DNA of 56,677 nucleotides from Catenulispora rubra (GTDB taxonomy: Bacteria > Actinomycetota > Actinomycetes > Streptomycetales > Catenulisporaceae). The stretch spans positions 1 through 56,677 of the forward strand of contig NZ_JAACYW010000044.1 in NCBI RefSeq assembly GCF_015356825.1, in the 5' to 3' direction. Under the pieces are notes generated by a model. It ran no database searches, was not told the origin of the DNA, and was given only the letters and a program-made list of their open reading frames with translations. Below are positions 18,247 through 26,368 of the stretch, piece by piece. A program made the translations under genes and the position numbers. Each line of letters begins with the position of its first letter. Positions within the stretch are counted from its first letter, which is position 1.

Positions 18247-18369
18247 GGCGATGGTGCCTTCTGGCGATCGCGGGTGGGAATGGCGGCGGGCCGAGCACAG
18301 CGGGCGACCCCCTCAGAAGCGGCCCGCTCCGCGCGGCAACGACCAGCAGACAGCACCCCAAACCGGGGG

Positions 18370-18834
18370 CTAGACGGCGGTTCTGCGCAGCTTGGCCAGT
18401 TCGGTGTTGCACAGCTGCACCACCAGGTGCAGCGCGTTGCACATGGTCGCCGCATCCGACCCGCCGTCGATCTCAGCGAGTTCGGGGGCGAATTCGGGGG
18501 TTGAGATCATGACCGGGCCGCCGAAGCCGTTGTCGCCGAGGCGGCCGCCGACTTGCAGGAACGCGTGGTTGGTTCCCTCGTCCCCGACAGCGACCAGCTG
18601 GCATGTGCGGTAGTAGACGCGCTCGGTCCAGGACTCGCCAAAAAGCCCGGCATCGGCGGCGGCGGCCACGAGATCTTGGAATTCGCCCTGGTCGATCGCC
18701 ACCGCGCCGTCGGCCAGGTAGGAGCGGAAGCGGGTTCCGGCGGGTTCGCCGCAGGCGTCGACGGCGTCCTCCAGCAACCACGCCATTGCGGCGGCCTGGT
18801 CGAACGTCAAGTCGGGGATGTAGTCCAGGCTCAT
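18370..18834 (-). CDS. hypothetical protein
   Basis: 154 residues starting MSLDYIPDLTFDQAAAM, with AAGGCGAC upstream. The first 60 residues are helical and acidic, the middle is glycine-rich and beta-prone (FLQVGGRLGDNGFGGPVMI), and a helix with two cysteines ends it (MCNALHLVVQLCNTELAKL). Unrecognised. It is the only intact gene directly behind P2. Confidence 0.65.
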   Translation of the reverse strand: MSLDYIPDLTFDQAAAMAWLLEDAVDACGEPAGTRFRSYLADGAVAIDQGEFQDLVAAAADAGLFGESWTERVYYRTCQLVAVGDEGTNHAFLQVGGRLGDNGFGGPVMISTPEFAPELAEIDGGSDAATMCNALHLVVQLCNTELAKLRRTAV

Positions 18835-18889
18835 GGCCGGTCGCCTTCGGGTGTACCGCCATCTGGCGGATGGTCTTCGTGGGTCCAGG

Positions 18890-18951
18890 TCTCGGGTTGC
18901 CCTCCCTCGACCCAGTGAGTCCAGATTATAGGGTTGAGTACCATAAGTAAA
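18890..18951 (-). promoter_or_regulatory. P2: element promoter with class A leader
   Basis: -35 TTTACT (18946-18951, the only copy departing from TTGAC), 17-bp spacer, -10 TAATCT (18923-18928), leader GAGGGAGGGCAACCCGAGA. It drives the 18834 gene. Confidence 0.75.
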
Positions 18952-18985
18952 GTAGATTGCTTGCCTACCAGGCTCGCCGGACCGC

Positions 18986-19118
18986 TTAGCCGGACTTTGG
19001 GCCGTAGCGGGCGATGACGTGGGCCAGTTCCGCGATCAGGTCGGTCGATGTAGGCGGCGGGGGCCCAGCCAGGGCGGTCATCTGGCCGACGGCAGTGCGC
19101 AGGGCGTCGCGAGCTCAA
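18986..19118 (-). pseudogene. frameshifted small gene, second copy
   Basis: A TTG at 19118 overlaps the stop of the 19115 gene (TTGA), as in the copy at 18038. Translation gives ...DRPGWAPAAYID, then one extra base relative to the intact copy shifts the frame; the rest (DLIAELAHVIARYGP) is in the next frame and stops at 18986. It is a decayed paralogue of the 17853-18038 frame. Confidence 0.5.
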
Positions 19119-19564
19119 GTGTGCCGGTCCGGGGCCAGGACGTGCCCGGCTTCGCGCAGCCGGGCGGCCAGCGCGGGCTTCTCGATGCGCTCGGCCTCGC
19201 GGGCGAACACTGCCAGGTTGGCGCGGTGCCTGGGGGCGTTGAAGTACGGCAGGACCTCGGCGTCCGGCGGACGTGCTTCGGTGTCGCCCGGGACAGGCGG
19301 TACCAGTGTCACCTGGTAGCACCGGGCGTCAGGCCAGGCGTGGAACTGGTCCCAGGCGTGCGCGGGGTTTACGGGGACGGCGCTGAAGTCCAAGAGCCGG
19401 GAGCAGGAGCTGGCGGAGGCCATCCGGGCCTTCAGCTCGGCCAGGGCCGCGCCGTGGTCACGGGCGACCTCCGTCACGCGGGCGCCCCGATCCGAGCCGA
19501 GCACGGCCCCCGGCCCCGGACCGGCGGTCCACCCCGGGGCCGGCGTCGCGGGCGTCAGCTCCAT
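19115..19564 (-). CDS. hypothetical protein
   Basis: 149 residues from the ATG at 19564 (GTGs at 19573 and 19576 are alternatives). It overlaps the end of the preceding gene by 10 bp. It is mostly helical, with DHGAALAELKARMASASS near residue 40 and a basic C-terminus that ends RLREAGHVLAPDRHT. The same DRHT ending occurs in the remnant at 18035. Unrecognised. Confidence 0.6.
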   Translation of the reverse strand: MELTPATPAPGWTAGPGPGAVLGSDRGARVTEVARDHGAALAELKARMASASSCSRLLDFSAVPVNPAHAWDQFHAWPDARCYQVTLVPPVPGDTEARPPDAEVLPYFNAPRHRANLAVFAREAERIEKPALAARLREAGHVLAPDRHT

Positions 19565-19803
19565 CCGGTCCACCACCCCTTGATCTCCTGGGCCGAGAAC
19601 TGGTAGCCCTCGTGCGCGACGTCTGCGAACGTGGCGTCCGGTTCGCGCAGCAGGTGGAGCGTGGCGTGGAACATCAGCTTGATGAGATCGGTGTCGCGGT
19701 TGGCGTCGGAGATCTCCCGCGCGAGCATGGCGGCGGCTCCGCGCGCGGCGGCACGCACCTGGTCCTCGGTGTATGTGGCCTGAGTCGTGCGGGTCAGTTC
19801 CAT
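19555..19803 (-). CDS. small helical hypothetical protein
   Basis: 82 residues starting MELTRTTQATYTEDQ. It consists of two predicted helices (VRAAARGAAAMLAREISDA and LIKLMFHATLHLL) and a C-terminal GYQFSAQEIKGWWTGWS. Unrecognised. Overlaps on both sides place it in the P3 operon. Confidence 0.65.
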   Translation of the reverse strand: MELTRTTQATYTEDQVRAAARGAAAMLAREISDANRDTDLIKLMFHATLHLLREPDATFADVAHEGYQFSAQEIKGWWTGWS

Positions 19804-20388
19804 GAGGCGGCCTCCTGCGCAGTGGGCAGGGGGTTGCCGTCGGGGTTCATGTGCCTGGGCCAGGCGGCCTCGTGGAACGCGGCGTTGAGCTCGTACTGTT
19901 CGGGGGTCGGCCATCCGTGCGGCTGGCATCCGTCGGACTTGATGCGGGCGCGGACGTGTCGCGCCCTGGCCCACATCTCCCCAGCCGCGCACAGGTCGAT
20001 CTGTTCGACGCCTTCGGCTCGGCTGTGCAGCCGCCACGGTTCGCCGGGCCGTCGCCAGCGGGTGTCGAGGGTGATCCAGCGGTGGTCGGTGTTGCCGTCG
20101 TGGGTGTGGACGGTCAGCTGGTGGTGGGAACCGGCGTCGCCAAGGTCGCTGCCGGGCTGGCCGTAGATCACATGATGCCGCAGCTCCATGTCCCAGCCTT
20201 GTGCGGCATGGTCGACCAGGTCGGCGCACTCCAGGAGGCCGCCGTAGAACTGCGCGCGCAGCCACTTGGCGAGCATCGGTATGTGGACGCCCTCGTCGCG
20301 CCAGTGCTCGAAGAGGCGGTAGTCGCGGGCGCGGCTCGGTGCTCCCGGTGCCGACGAACCGGACGTCGATGATTGTGCGATAGCCCAT
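19794..20388 (-). pseudogene. hypothetical protein with probable frameshift near 20333
   Basis: From the ATG at 20388 (GAGGA upstream) the frame reads MGYRTIIDVRFVGTGSTE. From about 20333 the coding look moves to the next frame, ARDYRLFEHWRDEGVHIPML, and continues 160 residues to 19794 with good codon use (HHQLTVHTHDGNTDHRWITL and others). A net gain of one base near 20325-20340 explains this. It is either a real mutation or a sequencing error. If a start at 20276 (MLAKWLRAQF) is used, a shortened protein could still be made. First gene after P3. Confidence 0.6.
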
Positions 20389-20419
20389 GCGCAGGGTCCT
20401 CATTCTCATGCTTCGCGGG

Positions 20420-20484
20420 TCGGCCTCGGGTGCCCTCCCGCGACCTGATGAATCCAGCTTATAGCAATATTGACTTATGGTCAA
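20420..20484 (-). promoter_or_regulatory. P3: element promoter with class A leader
   Basis: -35 TTGACC (20479-20484), 17-bp spacer, -10 TAAGCT (20456-20461), then a slightly diverged leader GCGGGAGGGCACCCGAGG. R1 starts 30 bp behind the -35 box on the other strand. Confidence 0.85.
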
Positions 20485-20513
20485 CTAATTGAGCGGGTTG
20501 GCGGCGCACGATC

Positions 20514-20765
20514 GCAGGTCGGCGGGGGTTCTCTGGGTGGGTTTCGGTTCTCCCCCGTCCCCTTGATAGCTGCCGCCGGGTCCGGGCCAGAGGGCGTCCG
20601 GGTCAAGGGCCGGCGCAGCCGGTCACGCGTGACGCGACCGACGGGAGCGCTCTTGAGGCGGACGGCCGACCCCGGATAATTACCGCGGGGCAGGGAACGG
20701 GACACCCCGGGCGCGGCGAAGCCGCGCACCGAAGAACAGGAACAGCCCGCGCCGAAGGTGCGTCG
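20514..20765 (+). ncRNA. R1: element-wide structured RNA, copy 1
   Basis: One of six related elements. Long-range stem TCAAGGGC (20603-20610) with GCTCTTGA (20649-20656), containing one G-U pair; inside it are the hairpin CCGGC-GCA-GCCGG and a GGTC/GACC stem-loop. Outside are GGGTC/GACCC, a short GCC/GGC hairpin, and the closing pair CGTCCC/GGGAACG. After it come GCGGC-GAA-GCCGC and CGCGCC-GAA-GGTGCG. All wobble pairs fit only the plus-strand RNA. No promoter of its own is evident. Confidence 0.7.
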
Positions 20766-20772
20766 AACACGG

Positions 20773-20810
20773 CCGATACCCGGCTCGGCATCTGCCGCGC
20801 CGGGTATCGG
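20773..20810. terminator. 18-bp hairpin, probably bidirectional terminator
   Basis: 20773-20790 is complementary to 20793-20810 with one mismatch. It lies between the end of the 20833 gene (minus) and the 3' end of R1 (plus), so it can stop both convergent transcripts. Confidence 0.6.
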
Positions 20811-20832
20811 CTCCGCGCTCAGTCCCGCGGTT

Positions 20833-21414
20833 CTAGGCGGGGCCGGCGACGCTCGGCTCCGCTGGCCGCTCGGGGTACCGTTCGGCGGTAGGGCCGGTTT
20901 CCACCAGGAGGGTCCAGTCGGTGCGTTCGCGCCATCGGGTGATGGTGACCAGGGTGCCCGTGCTGTCGGCCTTGAAGGTTGAGCGCTCCACGAACTCGAA
21001 CGTCTGGTATTCGTGGCCGTGGGTGAACTTGATCGGCGCGGCGAAGCGGATGACATCCCCGGCTTTCAGCGCGGTCTTTCCGGCCCCGGCGCGGCGGTCG
21101 TGGCATCGCTGCCGCCACTGGGCGGCCCATTCGTTGGGGGGCGTCCCGAGCAGGTCCAGGATTCGCCGGGGGCAGCGGTCGTCGGCGGGGCCGACCGACT
21201 CGTCCAGGATCTTCACGCCGAACTCGTCCCCGCGCCTTTCGGTGAGCGCCACGATGACGCTGTTCTGGCCGGTGCTCGGGGGCTTGTAGACGAAGAAGTG
21301 CGTGGAGCCGGCTTTGGCGTGGTCCAGGATCTCCACGCCGCGCAGCTCGTAGAACTCGATGAACTCGCGGTCGGTCATGCCGTCGTCGCGCCGATCGGTG
21401 GTGGTCCAGCCCAT
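20833..21414 (-). CDS. DUF6927-like protein
   Basis: 193 residues starting MGWTTTDRRDDGMTDREF. The order MGWT..., FFVYKPP...SVIVALTERR, DESVGPADDRCPRRILDLL, NEWAAQWRQRC and AGDVIRFAAPIKFTHG matches what I recall of the actinobacterial DUF6927 family, of unknown function. The CPRRILDLL and WRxRC blocks are the strongest points. It starts just after the stop of the 21417 gene and is last in the P4 operon. Confidence 0.7.
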   Translation of the reverse strand: MGWTTTDRRDDGMTDREFIEFYELRGVEILDHAKAGSTHFFVYKPPSTGQNSVIVALTERRGDEFGVKILDESVGPADDRCPRRILDLLGTPPNEWAAQWRQRCHDRRAGAGKTALKAGDVIRFAAPIKFTHGHEYQTFEFVERSTFKADSTGTLVTITRWRERTDWTLLVETGPTAERYPERPAEPSVAGPA

Positions 21415-21416
21415 GG

Positions 21417-21668
21417 TCAGGCTCCTTGCTCTGTGGTGCAGCGCGCGATGATCGCAGCGGCGCTCACTTCGGGTTTGGCGATGAACTGGGCGCCGCGCAT
21501 CTCGCGGGCGTAGCACCAGTGCTTCAGGGTCGGCTCGTAGACCGGGGTGATCTTCCAGCCGTTGACATGGACGCTCAGGCTGCGGAGCAGTATGCGGTCG
21601 GCGTGGCCGCGCCGCTCGTCGGCCGCCCGCTTGAGTTCGGCGAGCATCTGCCCGCTACGGCCGGTCAC
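21417..21668 (-). CDS. small hypothetical protein
   Basis: 83 residues from a GTG whose GTGA overlaps the stop of the preceding gene. An N-terminal basic helix is followed by beta-prone sequence (LSVHVNGWKITPVYEPTLK) and ISAAAII-like hydrophobics. Unrecognised. Confidence 0.6.
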   Translation of the reverse strand: MTGRSGQMLAELKRAADERRGHADRILLRSLSVHVNGWKITPVYEPTLKHWCYAREMRGAQFIAKPEVSAAAIIARCTTEQGA

Positions 21669-22030
21669 AGGTCGTCCGCCAGCAGCGGGTCCATGCCGCG
21701 TTCACCGTCGATGGCGAACCGCAGGTGCCCTCCTGCGCCGGCGCCGGCCCCGGCCCCGGCCCCGGCCCAGATCTTGCAGATCTGCCGGGCCTGCCGTAGT
21801 GCGGTCTCCAGGCCGGACACGGTGACCAGCGAGTAGTTCGACCCGCTGTCGGGGCGGGACAGGACCACGTCAAAGTTCCCCAGAGTGGTCGTGATCGGCT
21901 TGCGGCCGTATACCACGGCGTCGGCCGGCTGGTAGGCGCGGACCTCGGCGGTCCCGAGCCAGTCGCCCTTGCTGTCGTGGAGGCTGTAGCCAGCGGTGTA
22001 GGCGGGCTCCACGGTCGTCTCTTCGGTCAC
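21665..22030 (-). CDS. hypothetical protein with Gly-Ala linker
   Basis: 121 residues from the GTG at 22030 (GAGG upstream). The first 85 residues look like one folded domain (AEVRAYQPADAVVYGRKPIT, NYSLVTVSGLETALRQARQI). An AGAGAGAGAG linker from a six-base GC repeat near 21742-21768 joins it to a short acidic tail. Unrecognised. Confidence 0.6.
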   Translation of the reverse strand: MTEETTVEPAYTAGYSLHDSKGDWLGTAEVRAYQPADAVVYGRKPITTTLGNFDVVLSRPDSGSNYSLVTVSGLETALRQARQICKIWAGAGAGAGAGAGGHLRFAIDGERGMDPLLADDL

Positions 22031-22043
22031 CGGTCGCCTCCCT

Positions 22044-22799
22044 CTACTCGCTCGCGGCCATGACGTCGCGCCTGGCTCGCTCGGTCTCGGCCTCGCGCTT
22101 CGCCCGTTCGGCCTCGCGGAAGTCGAGGTAGGACAGATCGAAGGCCAGGGCGCACGTGCGGGCGAAGTCGTCGCCGCCGGGCACGCGGAACTCTTTCAGC
22201 GCCGCGTCCCGGTCCTCGGGCTTGTGCGTCGGGCCCATTCCCGCCCATGCGTCGGCCGACCAGTCCCACCATGCGCAGTCCACGGCCGCCTGCCACGCGC
22301 CCCGGTCGCGGACGGCCTGAAGCTGACGCGCCCGCTCGGCATGGACGAGCCAGGAGCGCAGGTGCCCGTGGTCCCCGAACAGGATCGGGCCGTCGTCCTC
22401 GTCGTACGTGCCGGGGTGCCGGGCCAGCGCGTACTTCTCGCCCAGACCCAGGGCCTTGGCGAAGTCGGCCACGAAGCGGGTGAAGTGATCGGGTGCCGGT
22501 CGCTCGGCCGCGTGCTTGTGGACCTTCCCGAGCGTCCTAGCCGCCGCGCGCGTCTCCTCCAGATCCAGCGAGCGGATGCCGACCTCCTGGCGCATGAAGT
22601 ACCGCGCTTCCTCCCACCAGGTGGAGCCGTACTCGCCGACGTGGCCGCGCGCCTCGACGCGGGCCATGGCGGTGTACTTGCGGCCCTTCTCATAGAAGTT
22701 GATCGGGTGGTAGTCCTCGCCGTCCTTGAGCACGACGCGGACGCGGATGTCGCTGCCGTCCAGGCTCAGCGCCACTACAGGGAACGACGCAGATGCCAT
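22044..22799 (-). CDS. hypothetical protein
   Basis: 251 residues from the ATG at 22799 with an excellent ribosome site (GAGGAGGGGG). A short beta region (VVALSLDGSDIRVRVVLKDG) precedes a long helical part rich in Trp, Arg and Glu, ending in a charged helix (EAERAKREAETERARRDV). Unrecognised. One base separates it from the small gene before it. Confidence 0.7.
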   Translation of the reverse strand: MASASFPVVALSLDGSDIRVRVVLKDGEDYHPINFYEKGRKYTAMARVEARGHVGEYGSTWWEEARYFMRQEVGIRSLDLEETRAAARTLGKVHKHAAERPAPDHFTRFVADFAKALGLGEKYALARHPGTYDEDDGPILFGDHGHLRSWLVHAERARQLQAVRDRGAWQAAVDCAWWDWSADAWAGMGPTHKPEDRDAALKEFRVPGGDDFARTCALAFDLSYLDFREAERAKREAETERARRDVMAASE

Positions 22800-22800
22800 G

Positions 22801-22932
22801 TCAGACCCCCTCCTCGATCGTGTGGCGATCCTGCGCCCGATCCATATCGCAGCGTGCTTCGTTGCGGTACAGCCCTCCGGCGAAGCGGCCGAAGTCGTCA
22901 CCGTCGTACTGGCGAGGCAGGACGGTGATCAT
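22801..22932 (-). CDS. 43-residue small protein
   Basis: MITVLPRQYDGDDFGRF... is 43 codons long. Its ATGA overlaps the stop of the 22929 gene and its stop lies one base before the next ATG. Codon use fits its neighbours, and its 3' end carries the ribosome site of the 22799 gene. Function unknown. Confidence 0.6.
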   Translation of the reverse strand: MITVLPRQYDGDDFGRFAGGLYRNEARCDMDRAQDRHTIEEGV

Positions 22933-23324
22933 CGGCCCTCCCGGAAGTCCAGGACGGCGAGGGTGTCACAGGTCGTGGTGTCGGCCGACGTGCCGTCAGT
23001 GAAGAGGAATAGGTAGGCGTTGCGATTCGGGCTGACGGTCACGTCGGCGACCGTCTTGAAGCTGGACCGATACGGCCTCCAGTCGCGCCACACCTTGGGG
23101 AAGTCGTGCGCGCCGCCGCTCTGCCAGTAGGCGATGCACGCGCGCTTGCCCTTGAGCAGGCCGAATCGGGCCGCGCTGTACGCCTCGTTGACGCTCAGGT
23201 ACGCGCACGGCTGCGTCGGGTCGGATGCGGTGTCCGTGTCGTAGGTGGACGAGGCCTGGTTCATGCGGCGGAACCCGGGCTGCTCGGCGCGGGGAACGTA
23301 GTGAGTGGACAGCGGCAACGTCAT
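22929..23324 (-). CDS. hypothetical protein, first gene after P4
   Basis: 131 residues from the ATG at 23324, with GAAAGG 9 nt upstream; a GTG at 23330 is too close to that site. An aromatic-rich middle (FPKVWRDWRPYRSSF) and beta-prone C-terminal half (NAYLFLFTDGTSADTTT, TLAVLDFREGR). Unrecognised. Confidence 0.65.
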   Translation of the reverse strand: MTLPLSTHYVPRAEQPGFRRMNQASSTYDTDTASDPTQPCAYLSVNEAYSAARFGLLKGKRACIAYWQSGGAHDFPKVWRDWRPYRSSFKTVADVTVSPNRNAYLFLFTDGTSADTTTCDTLAVLDFREGR

Positions 23325-23359
23325 GGCCACTTGCCTTTCCGTCGGTTCTTCGTGGGTTC

Positions 23360-23424
23360 GGGTCTCGGGTTGCCCTCCCTCGACCTGATAAATCTAGTTT
23401 ATAGCATAAAGAACCTTAGGTCAA
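23360..23424 (-). promoter_or_regulatory. P4: element promoter with class A leader
   Basis: -35 TTGACC (23419-23424), 17-bp spacer, -10 TAAACT (23396-23401), leader GAGGGAGGGCAACCCGAGA. The upstream operon ends two bases behind the -35 box, so there is no R element here. Confidence 0.85.
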
Positions 23425-23425
23425 C

Positions 23426-23725
23426 TCAATTCCCGCCCCTGGCCCGCCGGGCACGCCCCGGCCCATGGGAGCGCATGCGGCGATCGCCGGTCAGACGATG
23501 CCGTCGGGGGCCGTAGGGGGCGTCCAGGTCGTAGCCAAGGTCGTGGAACATCTCGGCGACCGCGTCGACGACGTCGCCGCCATTCCACGACCCGTCTTCG
23601 TCTTCGATGACACCTCGGATGCGGTGGTACAGGGCGTCGATCGCCCGGCCCGCGCCGCCGCACTCCGGGTAGCGCGGCGGCGCGGGCCCGTCGTTGGAGG
23701 CCGGCTCCGGGGTCTGGTCGGACAC
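23426..23725 (-). CDS. small hypothetical protein
   Basis: 99 residues from the GTG at 23725 (AGGGG upstream). A Pro-rich start is followed by an acidic helical centre (AIDALYHRIRGVIEDEDG, DVVDAVAEMFHDLGYDL) and a strongly basic tail, which could bind nucleic acid. Last gene of the P5 operon. Confidence 0.6.
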   Translation of the reverse strand: MSDQTPEPASNDGPAPPRYPECGGAGRAIDALYHRIRGVIEDEDGSWNGGDVVDAVAEMFHDLGYDLDAPYGPRRHRLTGDRRMRSHGPGRARRARGGN

Positions 23726-23727
23726 GG

Positions 23728-24120
23728 TCAATCCCCTGTGGCGATCAGTTCTTGGAACGCCGAGTCGTCGGCCGGGAGCTGAAGCTCGAAGTAGTCGCCG
23801 GCCGTCGGCGGCTCGCCGTGGACGAATGAGATGCCGTAGGCGTCCATCCATGCCGTGAAGTCGTCGTACGTCTCGAATGCCATGTCGGATGTGCCGAACG
23901 AGCCGACCGAGTAGATGAGGAACTGGTAGGGGCGGGCCATGCTCCGGCCGGGCCCCCGCCCCTCGAATGAGGCTTGCGCCTGCTCGGGGCTCAGCCGCAC
24001 GCCGTGCTGCCTCGCTCCGAAGTTGTCGCGGATCGTCCGTTCCCGCAGGTCGCGCCGGAGAACCTGTGACATATGCGGCAGCTCGTGCTGACCCCGATAC
24101 AGCTTGCTTACACTCTCCAT
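23728..24120 (-). CDS. hypothetical protein
   Basis: 130 residues from the ATG at 24120, with AAGGA 7 nt upstream. A basic N-terminal half (LRRDLRERTIRDNFGARQH) is followed by an aromatic acidic half (AFETYDDFTAWMDAYGISF, DYFELQLPADDSAFQ). Antirestriction ArdA-type proteins have such acidic surfaces, but I see no defining motif. Unrecognised. Confidence 0.6.
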   Translation of the reverse strand: MESVSKLYRGQHELPHMSQVLRRDLRERTIRDNFGARQHGVRLSPEQAQASFEGRGPGRSMARPYQFLIYSVGSFGTSDMAFETYDDFTAWMDAYGISFVHGEPPTAGDYFELQLPADDSAFQELIATGD

Positions 24121-24166
24121 TACCAAATCCTTGGCTAGATCTTGATATCAGTGTCAAAAAGCGGGA

Positions 24167-24634
24167 TCAGTGCGGGTACCGCCAGTCCTTGGCGGTCCTC
24201 TTTCGAATCAGCGCCTCTAGGTCGTCGATCTGTGGCCTGTCCAGTCCCTCGTGGTGCTGCTGGCGGTCCGCGAGAACGGGATGGTCGGGGAAGGCCTGGG
24301 CCCACATGCGGCCCATCAGGCCGTTACCGACGTCGTGCATCGGTGCGAGCTTGCTCGCCTGGGATGCCGCCAGGACCACCTCCGCCGCGGTTCCCGGCCG
24401 GGTGTCCGCGCCCGCCGCGACCCGCTCCAGGATCTCCCGAGCATGGCCCCGGAACACGAACTCGGTTTCCATGCGCTCATGCGTCACCTTCAACAGGTGA
24501 ACAGAGGACCGCAGCTCGTCGGCTTTGTCGGGGTGCCGCTGGATGGCGGCCTTGATCTCGCCGTGGGCCCAGGACAGCGGACCCGAACCCATCAACAGGA
24601 CCTCGGTCAGGGTGTCGATAGCAGTGGCTCGCAT
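24167..24634 (-). CDS. hypothetical alpha-helical protein
   Basis: 155 residues starting MRATAIDTLTEVLLMG. Almost all helical, with LRSSVHLLKVTHERMETEF and HAREILERVAAGADTRPG. Unrecognised. It begins three bases after the stop of the 24638 gene, so translation is probably coupled. Confidence 0.6.
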   Translation of the reverse strand: MRATAIDTLTEVLLMGSGPLSWAHGEIKAAIQRHPDKADELRSSVHLLKVTHERMETEFVFRGHAREILERVAAGADTRPGTAAEVVLAASQASKLAPMHDVGNGLMGRMWAQAFPDHPVLADRQQHHEGLDRPQIDDLEALIRKRTAKDWRYPH

Positions 24635-24637
24635 TGT

Positions 24638-25195
24638 TCAGCCCTCTCGACCGGTCTCGGCCCGCACGGGCATGTGGTCGGCGTCGTCCAGGTCGGTCCA
24701 GCTCTGGCCGACGTGCAGGAACTCCGCGTCCGGGTAGCCGGTCGGGATGTAGTCGTTCGGCACGAGCTTCCCGCCGCACACCGCGCACGCATGCTTGTCG
24801 TAGGCCAGGTGGCGGGCGTACTCGATCGCGTCCGCCCGGTCCTCCGAGATCTGGCGGCCCTTGCCCGCGTTGTCGATCTCGAACGAGTCGTCGGTCAGCG
24901 TCGCGCGCTTCACGGAGTAGAGGCGCGGGTGCTCTCGCCTCAAATCCGCGTCCGTCGAGCCAAAAGCCTTGGCGATACTCCCCATGCCTCCGGCCCAGAA
25001 GTCGCCGGACATCTGTTCACTGGTGACGAAGTAGGCGCCGTCCTCGCCGACGAACACCTCGTCGTCGACGATCGAGCGGAAGGCCACCATGTTGGACGGG
25101 GAGAAGAAATGGTGGCCGTGGTTCTCCGCCTCCTGCATGATCCGGTCGATGCTGTTCATGTGGTGGATGCGGGTTTCGGTCGTGAGGGTGGTCAC
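24638..25195 (-). CDS. hypothetical protein with phage-like HFFSP domain and zinc ribbon
   Basis: 185 residues from the GTG at 25195, with AAGGGAAG upstream. The N-terminal part HHFFSPSNMVAFRS followed by YFVTSEQM resembles a short domain of phage and plasmid proteins of unknown function. The C-terminal part has CAVCGGK and a polar tail, half of a zinc ribbon. First gene after P5. Confidence 0.6.
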   Translation of the reverse strand: MTTLTTETRIHHMNSIDRIMQEAENHGHHFFSPSNMVAFRSIVDDEVFVGEDGAYFVTSEQMSGDFWAGGMGSIAKAFGSTDADLRREHPRLYSVKRATLTDDSFEIDNAGKGRQISEDRADAIEYARHLAYDKHACAVCGGKLVPNDYIPTGYPDAEFLHVGQSWTDLDDADHMPVRAETGREG

Positions 25196-25314
25196 GTCTT
25201 CCCTTTCGCTGTCGCGCAAGCGCTGGAGCCGGAAGGGAATCGGTGTCGCGGCCCGTTGTTCGAGTCGCCGCGAGCATCCGACGCACCTTGTGTTCCGACT
25301 GTCTTCGTGGGTGT

Positions 25315-25378
25315 GGTCTCGGGTTGCCCTCCCTCGACCCTGTAAATCCAGTTTATAGTATCATGAACCCATAGTCAA
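25315..25378 (-). promoter_or_regulatory. P5: element promoter with class A leader
   Basis: -35 TTGACT (25373-25378), 17-bp spacer, -10 TAAACT (25350-25355), leader GAGGGAGGGCAACCCGAGA. Confidence 0.85.
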
Positions 25379-25408
25379 CTCATTCTTTGCGGTCGGCACT
25401 ACGCCAAC

Positions 25409-25675
25409 GCAGGTCGGCGGGGGTTGCGGGGTGGGGTTTCGCTCCTCCCCCGTCCCCTTGATAGCTGCCGTCGGGTCCGGGGCCTTCAGGCCGGCCGGGT
25501 CAAGGGCCGGCGCAGCCGGTCACACCGTGACGCGACCATCGGGAGCGCCCTTGAGGCGGACGGCCGACCCCGGATACTGGCCGCGGCGCAGGGGAACGGA
25601 ACACCCCGGGCGCGGCGAAGCCGCACACCGGGAACCGAGAACAACCCGCGCCGAAGGCGCGGACCTCTACGGCGG
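25409..25675 (+). ncRNA. R2: element-wide structured RNA, copy 2
   Basis: Long-range stem TCAAGGGC (25500-25507) with GCCCTTGA (25547-25554); hairpin GGCC-TTCA-GGCC before it and CCGGC-GCA-GCCGG inside it; outer GGGTC/GACCC and CGTCCCC/GGGGAACG, the latter with one bulged A. The 5' part is G-rich, with four tracts. Hairpins GCGGC-GAA-GCCGC and CGCGCC-GAA-GGCGCG follow, as in R1. Confidence 0.7.
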
Positions 25676-25701
25676 CCGGCACGGCGCACGCCGCGCCGGC
25701 C
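25674..25701. terminator. 13-bp hairpin after R2
   Basis: 25674-25686 pairs with 25689-25701 with one mismatch. It lies between R2 and the converging 25847 gene and corresponds to the hairpins at 20773 and 29628. Confidence 0.5.
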
Positions 25702-25846
25702 AGTGGTCGGGGCAGCCGTCGGCCGCGCCGATGTCCTTTGCGCCTCCGCCGGGTCAAGGTTGGGACGCCACGGCTCTTCGGCGCCGGGTGCGGGCCCTGC
25801 GGCGCGGGGCGTGTCGGCCGTCGATTCCGATCGGCTCGACCGTGTC

Positions 25847-26185
25847 CTACCTGCCCGCCTCGAACTGGGTCGCGGCCAGGCCATAGGTCTTGCGGTACCA
25901 GTGCCGGTTCCCGGCGCGCATGCCGCTGGCGTTCGGCGCGAAGTCGTCGAACGTGCGGACCAGGAACCCCATCTCGTGCAGGTGCTCAAGGTCTTCGCGC
26001 TCGCCGGGCATCGGACGGCCCAGAACGGTGAACGCGCACTCGGTCAGCAGGTCCAGCAGGTACACCGGTAGCTCGGCGGCCTCGACCGGGTGGTCGACCT
26101 TGCGCATGGCGCCGGGCCGGTCGAAGTCCACGACGTACTTCTGCCGTCCTTTCGGCAGCGGGCAACGGAAGCCTTCCCGGCACAT
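25847..26185 (-). CDS. hypothetical protein
   Basis: 112 residues. The ATG at 26185 (MCREGFRCPLPKGRQ) is preferred over 26215 because TAGGAAC lies just upstream. Two cysteines near the start, then VEAAELPVYLLDLLTECAF and a C-terminal NRHWYRKTYGLA. Unrecognised. It is last in the P6 operon. Confidence 0.6.
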   Translation of the reverse strand: MCREGFRCPLPKGRQKYVVDFDRPGAMRKVDHPVEAAELPVYLLDLLTECAFTVLGRPMPGEREDLEHLHEMGFLVRTFDDFAPNASGMRAGNRHWYRKTYGLAATQFEAGR

Positions 26186-26195
26186 GCGATCGTTC

Positions 26196-26333
26196 CTATC
26201 CGTGGTTCTCGTCATCGGTCCGCGTGGCGGCGAGCGCCGGACAGGCGCCCGTCCAGATCCGGTCTCGAACGCGGCTGTCGGCTTTCGGGTCCGCCGAGAC
26301 GACCCACTCGCCGCCCCGATCGAGTGCGGTCAT
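26196..26333 (-). CDS. 45-residue small protein
   Basis: MTALDRGGEWVVSADPKADS... is 45 codons from the ATG at 26333. It lies between two genes of the same operon and has normal codon use. Unknown function. Confidence 0.5.
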   Translation of the reverse strand: MTALDRGGEWVVSADPKADSRVRDRIWTGACPALAATRTDDENHG

Positions 26334-26368
26334 CGGGAACGGCCGACAATCGCCCGGCACGGGCAAGC

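Noticed and set aside
23728..24120. Antirestriction (ArdA) gene
   Set aside because: The acidic aromatic composition is suggestive, but no ArdA motif or length agreement could be found.
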